A DNA stretch of 57,155 bases from an uncultured Sutterella sp. (GCA_937943605.1 CALEAW010000089.1:1-57155); one strand, 5' to 3'. Counted from the stretch's first letter, positions 7,840-16,348 are shown. The notes: generated by a model from the letters alone, not told the origin. Numbers and translations: made by a program.

Positions 7840-8772
7840 TTACTTAAGGGCAGCCGTCAGCTTCGGGAGAACCTTCTGGAGGTCGCCCACGAGACCGAAG
7901 TCCGCGTACTTGAAGACCGGAGCCTTCTTGTCCTTATTGATGGCAAAGACCACATTGGCGCGGTTGACACCGACCATGTGCTGGATCTGACCGGAAATAC
8001 CAACAGCCATGTAGAAGTCAGGCTTCAACATAACGCCGGAAACACCGATGTAACGTTCACGTTCCATCCACTGTTCGCCTTCGGCGATCGGACGGGAGCA
8101 GCCAACTTCAGCACCGATAGCAGCAGCGAAGTCGTCAGCGAGCTTGAGGTCTTCCTGCTTGGAGAAGCCACGGCCAACACCGATCACACGCTTGGCGCGG
8201 GAAAGGTCAACACCGCCAACAGCCTTAGCGATCACGCCGATACGACGGATACCGGAAACGGCCGGAGCAACGAAGTCGAGCGTCACGACTTCACCAGAAC
8301 GGGAAGCGTCAGCCGGAAGAGCAGCAAAGAGACCGCCACCGATCGTCACGATAGCAACGTCGCTCACAACCTTTTCGTTGGAGACAGCGAGACCACCGTA
8401 AACGAGGTGAGAGAGAGAATCGTCAGCGCCGAATTCGGAAACATCGTTCACGACACCAGCGTTGAGCATGGCACCGAGCTTGCCAGCGATAGCCTTGGCA
8501 CGAACGGAAGCGGGCATGATGACGAGGGCGGGCTTAGCACCTTCGTTGATGGCCTTGGCCATCGTGTCGCAGTAGTCTTCGACGATCACGCCTTCAGCGG
8601 GGGTGCCGAGATCGAACACCTTGTCGGCGCCCATGGCAAAAGCGTTAGCGGCGCGGTCGGCACCGAAGACAAAGGTGTTGACGGCAGCGCCGAAGCTCTT
8701 ACCAGCGGCGATGACGTCGGCCTGACGGTCGTTGAGATCACTAAACGTCCAAACGTTAACAAACTTGCTCAT
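7840..8772 (-). CDS. fixB: Electron transfer flavoprotein alpha subunit FixB
   Basis: A 310-residue alpha subunit of an electron transfer flavoprotein. The C-terminal FAD-binding domain is recognisable from the stretch around residues 235-285 (KPDFYMAVGISG, then HMVGVNRANVVFAIN). It pairs with FixA to form the flavoprotein that exchanges electrons with the acyl-CoA reductase CaiA. It lies directly after fixA with a 24-base gap. The length is normal. Codon use looks highly optimised (many GCC/GTC/AAG), as in the neighbouring cai genes, which suggests high expression. Confidence 0.93.
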   Translation of the reverse strand: MSKFVNVWTFSDLNDRQADVIAAGKSFGAAVNTFVFGADRAANAFAMGADKVFDLGTPAEGVIVEDYCDTMAKAINEGAKPALVIMPASVRAKAIAGKLGAMLNAGVVNDVSEFGADDSLSHLVYGGLAVSNEKVVSDVAIVTIGGGLFAALPADASRSGEVVTLDFVAPAVSGIRRIGVIAKAVGGVDLSRAKRVIGVGRGFSKQEDLKLADDFAAAIGAEVGCSRPIAEGEQWMERERYIGVSGVMLKPDFYMAVGISGQIQHMVGVNRANVVFAINKDKKAPVFKYADFGLVGDLQKVLPKLTAALK

Positions 8773-8796
8773 TTTTAATTCCTATCCTCAATCAAA

Positions 8797-9573
8797 TTAG
8801 GCAGCGATGGCCTTGCGGATGTGTTCGATAAACTGTTCGATAGCGGCATCGTCATCACCTTCGATGACGACCTGCTGGCGGGCCTTCTGAGCCTGAGCGA
8901 GCACGCTGTTAACTTCGACGGAAGCGCCGTCGATCTGGGCGTTGACATCAGCGGCAGCGAGAACTTCAACCGGCTTCTTGGCAGCAGCCAAAATGGCGCG
9001 CATGGCCGGGATCTTCGGTTCGTTGATGTCGGCGGAAACGCTCACGACAGCCGGGAGCGTGATTTCAAGGGTTTCAACTTCGTTTTCAAGACCGCGTTCA
9101 ACCACGAGCTTGCCGCCTTCGCAGGAGACAATCTTGGAGACGCCGTTGATGGTCGGAACGCCGAGGTACTGACCGAGAAGGAGACCCGTCTGCTGTGCGT
9201 AGATGTCGCCGGAACCATTGCCGCAGAGAACGAGATCAAAGCCCTTGGCGCGCAAAGCAGCGGCGAGGACCTTGGCCGTTTCAGCCGGACGAAGGGCAGC
9301 GTAGGCATCATCCTGGAGAAGCAGGAGCGAATCAGGGCCGCGGGAGAGGACGTCCTTACGGGCCTTCGGGTTGGCCATAATGGCACCGCCAACGCTCACA
9401 GCGACCACTTCGGTATCGGCCACGGCAGCCTTGAGCTCGCAAGCGGCTTCAATGGCGTTAAGATCGAACGGATTGACCTTGACCGTCGCCTTGGCTACAT
9501 CGAGCGTGCGATCGGACTTGACCACAATGTCCTGTTCCTCATGGACGAACTTGAAAGCGGAATAGATTTTCAT
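8797..9573 (-). CDS. fixA: Electron transfer flavoprotein beta subunit FixA
   Basis: A 258-residue beta subunit of an electron transfer flavoprotein (adenine nucleotide alpha-hydrolase-like fold). Family stretches include GPDSLLLLQDD, LVLCGNGSGDIYAQQTG and GLENEVETLEI. It forms the FixAB heterodimer thought to deliver electrons to CaiA during anaerobic carnitine respiration. Here it follows the hydratase gene in the same direction, 92 bases downstream. In Escherichia coli, by contrast, fixABCX is transcribed divergently from caiTABCDE. Confidence 0.93.
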   Translation of the reverse strand: MKIYSAFKFVHEEQDIVVKSDRTLDVAKATVKVNPFDLNAIEAACELKAAVADTEVVAVSVGGAIMANPKARKDVLSRGPDSLLLLQDDAYAALRPAETAKVLAAALRAKGFDLVLCGNGSGDIYAQQTGLLLGQYLGVPTINGVSKIVSCEGGKLVVERGLENEVETLEITLPAVVSVSADINEPKIPAMRAILAAAKKPVEVLAAADVNAQIDGASVEVNSVLAQAQKARQQVVIEGDDDAAIEQFIEHIRKAIAA

Positions 9574-9665
9574 TTTATTTCCCAGGTGGTGTTTAAGATG
9601 AATGCGAACTGCCCGGTGGGACGGGGACCGACCGTTACCAGACAGTCCGCGAGGGTCAAATTGAA

Positions 9666-10520
9666 TTACTTGTATTCAACGAGACCGAAGTTGAGGTAGA
9701 AGTGACCCGGCTTGTCGCAGTCTTCAACGTTGAAGTGGACGCAGTTGTCACCGAACTTCCAGATGCGCGTACGGATACGGCAGCCCGGGAAGAGCGGCTT
9801 CGTGATACGGGTCTTGAAGCGCGTCAGACGATCGGAGTCGCCGTCGAGAACGGCGTTGATGATGTGACGCACAGCGGTACCGGCCGTGGAAACGGCGTGG
9901 AGGTTGGGCTTCGGATAGCCAAACTTCTGAGCGTATTCCCAGTCAATGTGCTGCGGATGGTAGTCGCCAGACAAGCGATAGATGCAAGCCTGGTTGAGCG
10001 GAATGACCTGTTCAACGACAAAGTCCGGTTCACGTTCCGGGATTTCGACGATGTCCTTCGGAGCCTTCGGGCCACCCCAGCCGCCGTCAAAAATGGCGCA
10101 GTCCCAGGATTCGTTCGTGAAGAGCAATTCGCCGGTTTCCTTGTCGCGCGTTTCGCCATAGTGCTGGGCGAGCGTGCCACGACCTTCACCGCGGTCAAAA
10201 AGACCCTTGAGGGTAACCATCGTTTCGAACGTGCCGTTGAGCTTGCTGAGCGGCTTCATGATGCGGAAGTCGAAGCCCCAGTGCAAAGAACCACCCCATT
10301 CAAAGCCCCAGTCGATCGTCTTCGTGACTTCGGAAGCAACGATCGGGCAAGCGGCGATCATCGGGAGGATCTTCTGATCCTTTTCGTAGACATACTTCAG
10401 GTCGGTCTTACCGTCGTAGCCAGCACCGCAACCAAGCGCGAACAAGATGAGATCGCGGAAGTTGTAGTTGTAAATGAATGGGCCGTAGGTCTGGCCGACC
10501 ATGTCGAGTTTCAGAGCCAT
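9666..10520 (-). CDS. MaoC/hydratase-2-type enoyl-CoA hydratase in the carnitine operon
   Basis: A 284-residue double hot-dog protein of the (R)-specific 2-enoyl-CoA hydratase (MaoC) family. The catalytic signature is present in the C-terminal half: YRLSGDYHPQH, with Asp186 and His191 spaced as in hydratase-2 enzymes (D-x4-H), followed by the expected NLHAVSTAGTAVRHI segment. It is unrelated to the crotonase fold of CaiD, the enzyme that normally hydrates crotonobetainyl-CoA, and occupies the place of caiD directly after caiC. No crotonase is encoded in the window. The simplest reading is a non-orthologous replacement of CaiD. It could also act on another enoyl-CoA made from a related betaine. 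Confidence 0.85.
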   Translation of the reverse strand: MALKLDMVGQTYGPFIYNYNFRDLILFALGCGAGYDGKTDLKYVYEKDQKILPMIAACPIVASEVTKTIDWGFEWGGSLHWGFDFRIMKPLSKLNGTFETMVTLKGLFDRGEGRGTLAQHYGETRDKETGELLFTNESWDCAIFDGGWGGPKAPKDIVEIPEREPDFVVEQVIPLNQACIYRLSGDYHPQHIDWEYAQKFGYPKPNLHAVSTAGTAVRHIINAVLDGDSDRLTRFKTRITKPLFPGCRIRTRIWKFGDNCVHFNVEDCDKPGHFYLNFGLVEYK

Positions 10521-10550
10521 TTTTCACTCCTTGGTTAAGTAAAACACCTA

Positions 10551-12149
10551 TTAATTCAGGCGCTCTGTGCCGTCATGGGGTTCTCGGGAGAGAACTTCCT
10601 TGACGATTTTTCCTGTGCAGGTACGCACAAATTCCTCACGGAATTCAATGAATACCGGCCACTTGAATTCAGCCAGGTTGTTGCGGCAGTGTGCGAGCAC
10701 TTCTGCCTTGGTCATCGTGACGCCCTCTTTGAGACGCACAAAGGCCTTCACTTCCTGGTCACGGATCGGGTCGGGCACGCCAATGACGGCCGCTTCCGCG
10801 ATCTTCGGATGTTCGGTGAGCACGTTTTCAATTTCAGTGCTCGAAATGTTTTCCCCGCTGCGCTTGATCATGTGGATCGAGCGATCAACAAACCAGAAGA
10901 AACCGTCTTCGTCGATGCGACCCTTATCCTTGGTCAGCATCCAACCGTCACCGACGAGCGTTTCGCGCGTGGCTTTTTCGTTGTTGATGTAGCCCTTAAA
11001 GAGCGTGCGGCCAGGGATGCCGCGGATCATGAAGGTACCGATTTCACCGGGCTTCACGTCGTTACCGTTTTCGTCAACCAGACGGGCTTCGTAGCCGAAG
11101 TACGGGCGACCCACGCTGGGGAATCGACGATCGTCTTCTGGCAAAAGCGTTACGTTGCCAACGAGCGTTTCTGTCATGCCGTACGAGTTGATCACGTCAA
11201 CACCAAAGCGAGCCTTGAATGCGCGATATTCGCTCACAGCCATCGGGAGGCCGTAGAGGATTTCGCGTAAGACGTGATCCTTTTCCCAGGCATGCACTGG
11301 CTGGCGCATCACGGTGCGAAGAATCATCGGCACAGCCTGCGTGATCGTCGCGCGGTAGAGGCAAATCTGACGCCAGAAACGATGGGCGCTAAAGCGCTGA
11401 ATCATGACGAGCGTGCCAGCTACCGTAAAGATCGGCATCGCAGCATTACACTGAAAGTCCACATGGAAGTTAGGCATCGTCGTCAAAAGACGATCGCTAG
11501 CGTTCATGCGAGCCTGGCAAGACGTAAAGAAACCAGCCCAAACTAAGTTGGCATGCGTGATCATTACGCCCTTCGGGGCAGACGTCGTTCCAGACGTAAA
11601 GAGAATTTCAGCGAGGTCTTCAGGATCAATCGGACGCACTTCAGAAAGAACCGGAGAAGCTTCCTTCGTCAATGCTTCGAGATCGATCGCACCCTTGCAG
11701 TCTTCTGGCGAACCTTCGCCATTGGGAGCCACGACGAACATGTTGCGGAACTTGTCTTCGCGGTTTTGTTCGTAGCCTTCCCAGGACTTCCAGAAGCGAA
11801 CGTCACAAATGCAGTGAACCGCTTCAGAGGTCTTGACGAGGTGGTCAAATTCACGGGCGATATAGCCGTTATTGACACTCACCATGACCGCACCGATCTT
11901 CGAAAGAGCGAACCAAACCTTGAGGAACCAAGGCGTGTTGGTCATCTGAAGAATGACCTTTTCACCCTTCTGAATGCCGTGCGCAATCAGCACATTAGCC
12001 ACACGGTTAATGTCTTGATTGAGCTCTCCGTATGTGGCAGTCTCGGTATTTCCGTCTTCATACTCAGCCATAAGGCAAACCTTATCTGCATGAGCTGCGG
12101 CCAACTCATCCCAGAAGCGACGGAGATTTCTGTTTCCTAAGATGTCCAT
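10551..12149 (-). CDS. caiC: Carnitine/crotonobetaine-CoA ligase CaiC
   Basis: A 532-residue adenylate-forming enzyme similar throughout to CaiC (about 517 residues in E. coli). The AMP-binding signature TSGTTSAPKG is at residues 185-194. SYGMTETLVGN and the DRSIHMIKRSGENISSTEIE hinge region follow, and the final catalytic lysine region reads CTGKIVKEVL. It activates carnitine, crotonobetaine or butyrobetaine with ATP and CoA to prime the CaiB transferase cycle. It lies 30 bases before the hydratase gene and about 100 bases after caiB, with a strong hairpin in that gap. The family identification is secure; the exact betaine preference is not. Confidence 0.93.
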   Translation of the reverse strand: MDILGNRNLRRFWDELAAAHADKVCLMAEYEDGNTETATYGELNQDINRVANVLIAHGIQKGEKVILQMTNTPWFLKVWFALSKIGAVMVSVNNGYIAREFDHLVKTSEAVHCICDVRFWKSWEGYEQNREDKFRNMFVVAPNGEGSPEDCKGAIDLEALTKEASPVLSEVRPIDPEDLAEILFTSGTTSAPKGVMITHANLVWAGFFTSCQARMNASDRLLTTMPNFHVDFQCNAAMPIFTVAGTLVMIQRFSAHRFWRQICLYRATITQAVPMILRTVMRQPVHAWEKDHVLREILYGLPMAVSEYRAFKARFGVDVINSYGMTETLVGNVTLLPEDDRRFPSVGRPYFGYEARLVDENGNDVKPGEIGTFMIRGIPGRTLFKGYINNEKATRETLVGDGWMLTKDKGRIDEDGFFWFVDRSIHMIKRSGENISSTEIENVLTEHPKIAEAAVIGVPDPIRDQEVKAFVRLKEGVTMTKAEVLAHCRNNLAEFKWPVFIEFREEFVRTCTGKIVKEVLSREPHDGTERLN

Positions 12150-12178
12150 TTTCAGTGTCAGTCAATAGAGGGTTATCG

Positions 12179-12216
12179 GAGAGGTGGGGCAGAAAGGAGC
12201 GTTCTGCCCCACTCTC
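12179..12216 (-). promoter_or_regulatory. Intercistronic hairpin between caiB and caiC
   Basis: TGGGGCAGAA at 12185-12194 pairs with TTCTGCCCCA at 12202-12211. The stem is extended by GAGAG (12179-12183) with CTCTC (12212-12216) past one bulged G. It lacks a following T run on the minus strand. A smaller CTAGG/CCTAG stem lies at 12231-12244, next to the caiB stop. Confidence 0.6.
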
Positions 12217-12251
12217 TTTGGAGAACGGATCTAGGAGACCCTAGTACTCGA

Positions 12252-13469
12252 TTACTTGGAGGTCACAACGACGCCCTTTTCTTCGAGGGCAGCGATTGCG
12301 GCATCGTCATAGCCGAGTTCGGTGAGCACGGCACGGGTGTCTTCACCACGAGCCGGCATACCACGCCAGATGCGACCCGGACGGTTCTTGAAGCGCGGCA
12401 TCACGTTCGGACCCTTGACGGTGCGACCAGCGGAACCTTCCCAGGTCACGATGTCTTCACGGGCGATGTAATGCGGATGCTTTTCAAGTTCCTTAACGGT
12501 CATCATGCGGCCGCCAGCGATCTTGAGGCGAGCCATCACAGCTTCGGCGTCAGCCAACGTCATCTTGGCGAAGTAGGTGTCGAGAGCAGCTTCGATTTCA
12601 GCGCCACGCGGCATGGAAAGGAGAAGCAACTGGCAGCCTTCAGGGCAGCTTTCGGTGCCGAGAAGGTCGGCATAACCGAGTTCGGTCATCATGCCAGCGA
12701 CCTGCTTAACACCCACGAGTTCGACGCACATATAGCCGTCGGTGCACTTGTAGATACCGCAACCAACGCAGAGAGGATCCTTACCCTTCGTGGAGCGCGG
12801 ATAGACCTTGCCTTCGTTGAAGTAATCCATCATGTAATATTGACCGACTCGCAAAAGCGCCTCGTACATAGAGATATCGATGGATTCGCCCTGGCCCGTC
12901 TGCTTGGCGCGATAGAGAGCAGCCAAAGCGGAGGAAAGGACCGTGAAGCCAGCGAAGTAGTCACCAGCGTACGGGAAGGCTGGGATCGGCTGATCGACTT
13001 CACCGTTCTGAACGAGGTAGCCAGAGAAGGCCTGAGCAATCAAGTCATAGGACGGCAGATTGACGTAGGCAGGATCGCCCCAGTGGCCATAGCCAGACAA
13101 GTGAGCGATAACGAGCTGCGGGTTGGCACCCCAGAGGAGATCGTCGGTGATGCCGTGGCGAGCCCAGGACGGACCCTTGCTCGATTCGATGAGGATGTCG
13201 GTCGTCTTCATGAGCTTGAGGAAGGCTTCCTTACCTTCTTCCGTGAAGACGTTGATGGTCATCGTATGGAAGTTACGGCGAGCAAGTTCGCAGTAGTTAC
13301 GCTGCACACGGATCGTGTCAGGATAGGCCGTGTTTTCGAGCCAAATAACTTCGGCACCCCATTCAGCCATCATATGGGCTGGGAAAGGACCAGCGATTTC
13401 CATAGCGGAAACCACGACACGAACCCCATGGAGCGGGCCAAAATCCGGCGTTTGGATCTGGTTGGACAT
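12252..13469 (-). CDS. caiB: Crotonobetainyl-CoA:carnitine CoA-transferase CaiB
   Basis: A 405-residue class III (family III) CoA-transferase with end-to-end similarity to CaiB. The nucleophilic aspartate equivalent to E. coli Asp169 is Asp170 in AFPYAGDYF, and landmarks such as AEWGAEVIW, SYDLIAQAFSGYL and the C-terminal KGPNVMPRFKN are present. It moves CoA from butyrobetainyl-CoA or crotonobetainyl-CoA to free L-carnitine, so that CoA is recycled without further ATP. It sits between caiA and caiC as in enterobacteria. A perfect 11-bp hairpin fills the gap to caiA. Confidence 0.95.
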   Translation of the reverse strand: MSNQIQTPDFGPLHGVRVVVSAMEIAGPFPAHMMAEWGAEVIWLENTAYPDTIRVQRNYCELARRNFHTMTINVFTEEGKEAFLKLMKTTDILIESSKGPSWARHGITDDLLWGANPQLVIAHLSGYGHWGDPAYVNLPSYDLIAQAFSGYLVQNGEVDQPIPAFPYAGDYFAGFTVLSSALAALYRAKQTGQGESIDISMYEALLRVGQYYMMDYFNEGKVYPRSTKGKDPLCVGCGIYKCTDGYMCVELVGVKQVAGMMTELGYADLLGTESCPEGCQLLLLSMPRGAEIEAALDTYFAKMTLADAEAVMARLKIAGGRMMTVKELEKHPHYIAREDIVTWEGSAGRTVKGPNVMPRFKNRPGRIWRGMPARGEDTRAVLTELGYDDAAIAALEEKGVVVTSK

Positions 13470-13499
13470 TTTCGAAATTCCTTTGCTGTGTTGAGTGTT

Positions 13500-13526
13500 G
13501 TCGGATCCCGGATCTCGGGATCCGAC
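13500..13526 (-). promoter_or_regulatory. Intercistronic hairpin between caiA and caiB
   Basis: GTCGGATCCCG at 13500-13510 pairs perfectly with CGGGATCCGAC at 13516-13526 around a 5-nt loop. No T run follows on the minus strand, so it is likely a stability or processing element in the polycistronic RNA. Confidence 0.65.
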
Positions 13527-13564
13527 GGTTTGGTCACGAGAGTTCAGATGAACTCAGGGGCGAA

Positions 13565-14707
13565 TTAACGGTACTTCTTGAGAACCGCACGGCCGAGCGT
13601 GAGGATCTGCATTTCGTCCGTACCGCCAGAGACGCGGTCAACACGGAGGTCGCGCCAGAAGCGGGAAACACGGTGGTCGCCAGCGACGCCCATGCCGCCG
13701 AGAACCTGCATAGCCTGGTCAACAACGCTGAAGGCGGCGTTGGCGCAGTACCACTTACACATGGCGGCGTCGCCAGTGTTCATGACGCCAGTCTGGTCAG
13801 CCTTCCAAGCAGCCATGTAGATCATGTTGCGCATGTTGGCGAGCTTCGTGGCCATGTCAGCGAACTTGAGCTGGGTGAGCTGGTAGCGGAAGATCTTTTC
13901 GCCGAACTGTTCACGCTGGTTGGCGTACTTGGCAGCGTCTTCGAAGGCGCAGTAAGCAACACCGTAGTTCGTGCAAGCGACGAGGAAGCGTTCAACGTCG
14001 AATTCGTCCTTCACGCGCTGGAAGCCCATGCCTTCCTTACCGAAGAAATCCTTTTCTTCGAGTTCAACGTCTTCGAAGTAGATTTCGCAGCAGGAGTCCA
14101 TCTTGAGACCGAGCTTCGGAAGCTTTTCCTTCTTGATGCCCGGCTTGGACATGTCAACGAAGAATTCGGAGAAGACAGGCTTATCCGGAGAAGCAGCGTC
14201 ACGAGCCATCACGACGAGGTACGGGCAGTAGTAGGAGCTCGTGATGAAGGCCTTGTGGCCGTTCAAGTAGATCTTGCCGTCACGACGGGTGTAGGTCGTG
14301 GTCAAGCTACCAACGTCAGAACCAGCGCCCGGTTCCGTGATGGCGGAGTTCCACATCTGCTGACCCGTGCCGAGCAAGGACGTGATCTTTTCGATCTGTT
14401 CCGGCGTGCCGTTGTGGAGCACGGAGGAAACACCAGGCAACTGGTAGAGGACGTACGTCGGGGCGCCGTGGCGACCGAGTTCTTCCCAAATGGCAGCGAG
14501 CGTCACGAGGTTGGATTCGAGGCCACCGTACTGTTCCGGAAGGAGGAGACGGTCGATGCCGAGGTCAGCGAGAGCCTTAACCCAACGAACCGGGTAGGTG
14601 CTCGTCTTGTCGCATTCGTCGAAATAGGTTTCCCAGTTTTCGCTTTCCATCAGATCACGGACGCCGGCAACCAGCAATTCCTGTTCGTCATTGAGCTGAA
14701 AATCCAT
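13565..14707 (-). CDS. caiA: Crotonobetainyl-CoA reductase CaiA
   Basis: A 380-residue acyl-CoA dehydrogenase-fold flavoenzyme, the same length as enterobacterial CaiA and nearly colinear with it. Diagnostic stretches are NDEQELLVAGVRDLM at the N-terminus, QMWNSAITEPGAGSDVGSL in the FAD/substrate region, MDSCCEIYFEDVELEEKD, and RVSGGTDEMQILTLGRAVL at the C-terminus. It reduces crotonobetainyl-CoA to gamma-butyrobetainyl-CoA, using electrons delivered by the FixAB flavoprotein, and so consumes crotonobetaine as an anaerobic electron acceptor. It follows caiT by 46 bases in the same transcript. Confidence 0.96.
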   Translation of the reverse strand: MDFQLNDEQELLVAGVRDLMESENWETYFDECDKTSTYPVRWVKALADLGIDRLLLPEQYGGLESNLVTLAAIWEELGRHGAPTYVLYQLPGVSSVLHNGTPEQIEKITSLLGTGQQMWNSAITEPGAGSDVGSLTTTYTRRDGKIYLNGHKAFITSSYYCPYLVVMARDAASPDKPVFSEFFVDMSKPGIKKEKLPKLGLKMDSCCEIYFEDVELEEKDFFGKEGMGFQRVKDEFDVERFLVACTNYGVAYCAFEDAAKYANQREQFGEKIFRYQLTQLKFADMATKLANMRNMIYMAAWKADQTGVMNTGDAAMCKWYCANAAFSVVDQAMQVLGGMGVAGDHRVSRFWRDLRVDRVSGGTDEMQILTLGRAVLKKYR

Positions 14708-14753
14708 TTTTCTTTCCTTTCAAAAATGAGTCAGGGAGAAGTGTTTGAGGGAA

Positions 14754-16274
14754 TTACTTCCACTCGGTATTTGCACGGGCTTCCTTGAAGAAGGAGACCG
14801 CGACGGCAATGTTCACGAAGAAGAGGAGGCAGCCGCCAACCACGATGGCCGTCTGGAGAGGCTTAATGCCGCCAAGAGCCATCAGAGCGAGAGCGATAGC
14901 ACCCACGAGGAGCGACCACACCACACGAACCCAAACCGGCGGTTCGTCGTAGCCACCAACGTCCTTACAGGTGGACATGGCGAGCGTGTAAGAGCAACCG
15001 TTAACCAACGTCAAGGTGGCGAGGAAGCAGAGGACGAAGAAGACAACGATCGTCGCCGTGCTCATCGGAAGGGCAGCCCACGTTTCGATAATGGCGCGAG
15101 CAACACCGTGCTGTTCGATGATGGCCGGAATGTCAAGAGCCTTCGTCATCAAGAGATGGATCGTGTTGGAACCGAGGATCGGCCAAATCAACCAGGTCGT
15201 AGCCGTCACGCCGCCAACCACAGCGACAGAGACTTCACGCACCGTACGACCGCGAGAGATGCGGGCGAAGAAGAGGCACGTCTGGATCGTGAAGATCACC
15301 CACCAGGCCCAGTAGAAGACCGTCCAGCTCTGCGGGAAGCCCGTACCGCGGATAGAGTCCGTGTTGAACATCATGCGGCCGAGGTTGTTCAAGAGAACGC
15401 CAACGGAGTCGGTGAAGTAGTTGATCGTGAAGCTGGTAGCACCAACAACGAGAACCCAAGCGAGGATGAGAATCGTCAAGTAGGAACGAAGGTCAGAGGC
15501 GAGCTTCACACCCTTTTCGAGACCGAAGGTCACGCAAATGGCGTTAACGATAATCCAAGCGAGCACGATGCCAGCGTCGAGGCCGAGGGTATGCGGGATA
15601 CCGAAGAGCCACTGCATGCATTCCGTAACCAACGGCGTGGAAAGGCCGAGACTGGTACTCATGGCGAGCAGCAAAGCGACGAGGTAGAGGTTGTCGATCA
15701 ACGTGCCGAGGAAGCCCTTAGAAGCCTTCTTACCGATCACGGCTTCAACCGTGCCGGACGGACGAACAACGTCAATCTTCTTCACATAGAGGAAGTAACC
15801 GAAAGCAACCGTAAAGAAGCCGAAGGTAGACCAGGACACCGGACCCCAGTGGAACATGGCGTAAGCCAAACTGGTTTCGATGGCTTCAGGAGACATCGGA
15901 GCGTAGCCAAACGGAGGCTGCGTAGCGTAGTAGTAGACTTCGATGGCACCCCAGAAGAGCACAGCAGCGGAAGTCGAAGACGCGAAGAGCAAGAAGATCC
16001 AGCTAGGCGTGCTGAATTCAGGCGCTTCTTCACCGAGCTTGCGGTTAGCCCACGGCCCAAAGATGAGCCAGAGCCAAAGGATGAGTGTCACAACGATGTA
16101 CCACTCGAAAACCCAACCAAAGGTATGGGTGACGTAGTTAAACGCAGCACTAATCACTGCGTTAGCGGCTTCAAGGTCCTGCATGACCGCCGCAATCAAG
16201 GCCACGGAAATGAGCAAAGGTGGGAAAAACACCTTTGGATCAATCGTGATCTTCTTTTTTGCTTGTTGAACCAT
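14754..16274 (-). CDS. caiT: L-carnitine/gamma-butyrobetaine antiporter CaiT
   Basis: A 506-residue BCCT-family transporter, two residues longer than E. coli CaiT, with about 12 membrane segments. Compared with the E. coli protein as I recall it, Trp142 is kept (Trp143 in FHWGP), Arg262, which replaces sodium, is kept (Arg263 in SDLRSYL), and Trp323 is kept (Trp324 in WAWW). Tyr327 is Phe328 and the substrate-site Met331 is Thr332 (VIFTIQTC). It should exchange external carnitine for the end product butyrobetaine without sodium. A GGAAGGAAG ribosome site precedes the ATG. It is the first gene of the cluster. Confidence 0.94.
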   Translation of the reverse strand: MVQQAKKKITIDPKVFFPPLLISVALIAAVMQDLEAANAVISAAFNYVTHTFGWVFEWYIVVTLILWLWLIFGPWANRKLGEEAPEFSTPSWIFLLFASSTSAAVLFWGAIEVYYYATQPPFGYAPMSPEAIETSLAYAMFHWGPVSWSTFGFFTVAFGYFLYVKKIDVVRPSGTVEAVIGKKASKGFLGTLIDNLYLVALLLAMSTSLGLSTPLVTECMQWLFGIPHTLGLDAGIVLAWIIVNAICVTFGLEKGVKLASDLRSYLTILILAWVLVVGATSFTINYFTDSVGVLLNNLGRMMFNTDSIRGTGFPQSWTVFYWAWWVIFTIQTCLFFARISRGRTVREVSVAVVGGVTATTWLIWPILGSNTIHLLMTKALDIPAIIEQHGVARAIIETWAALPMSTATIVVFFVLCFLATLTLVNGCSYTLAMSTCKDVGGYDEPPVWVRVVWSLLVGAIALALMALGGIKPLQTAIVVGGCLLFFVNIAVAVSFFKEARANTEWK

Positions 16275-16329
16275 GTCTTCCTTCCATCAAAAGACGTTTG
16301 AAAATGTTTTGCCCGCCTTCTCTTCATCG

Positions 16330-16348
16330 GGCATATGCATCATATGCC
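16330..16348. promoter_or_regulatory. Perfect palindrome upstream of caiT
   Basis: GGCATATG (16330-16337) and CATATGCC (16341-16348) form a perfect 8-3-8 inverted repeat 56-74 bases before the caiT start. It lies downstream of the predicted transcription start, so it suits a repressor site or an RNA hairpin. Confidence 0.55.

Noticed and set aside
7762..8778. Long plus-strand open frame of 338 codons opposite fixB
   Set aside because: Antisense shadow of the GC-rich, codon-biased fixB gene; the minus-strand protein is unmistakable.
9574..9665. Hairpin in the hydratase-fixA gap
   Set aside because: Only short stems of 4-5 bp are possible, unlike the strong stems in the other operon gaps.
14745..16301. 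Long plus-strand open frame of 518 codons opposite caiT
   Set aside because: Mirror of caiT, highly charged low-complexity translation; caiT matches its family over its whole length.
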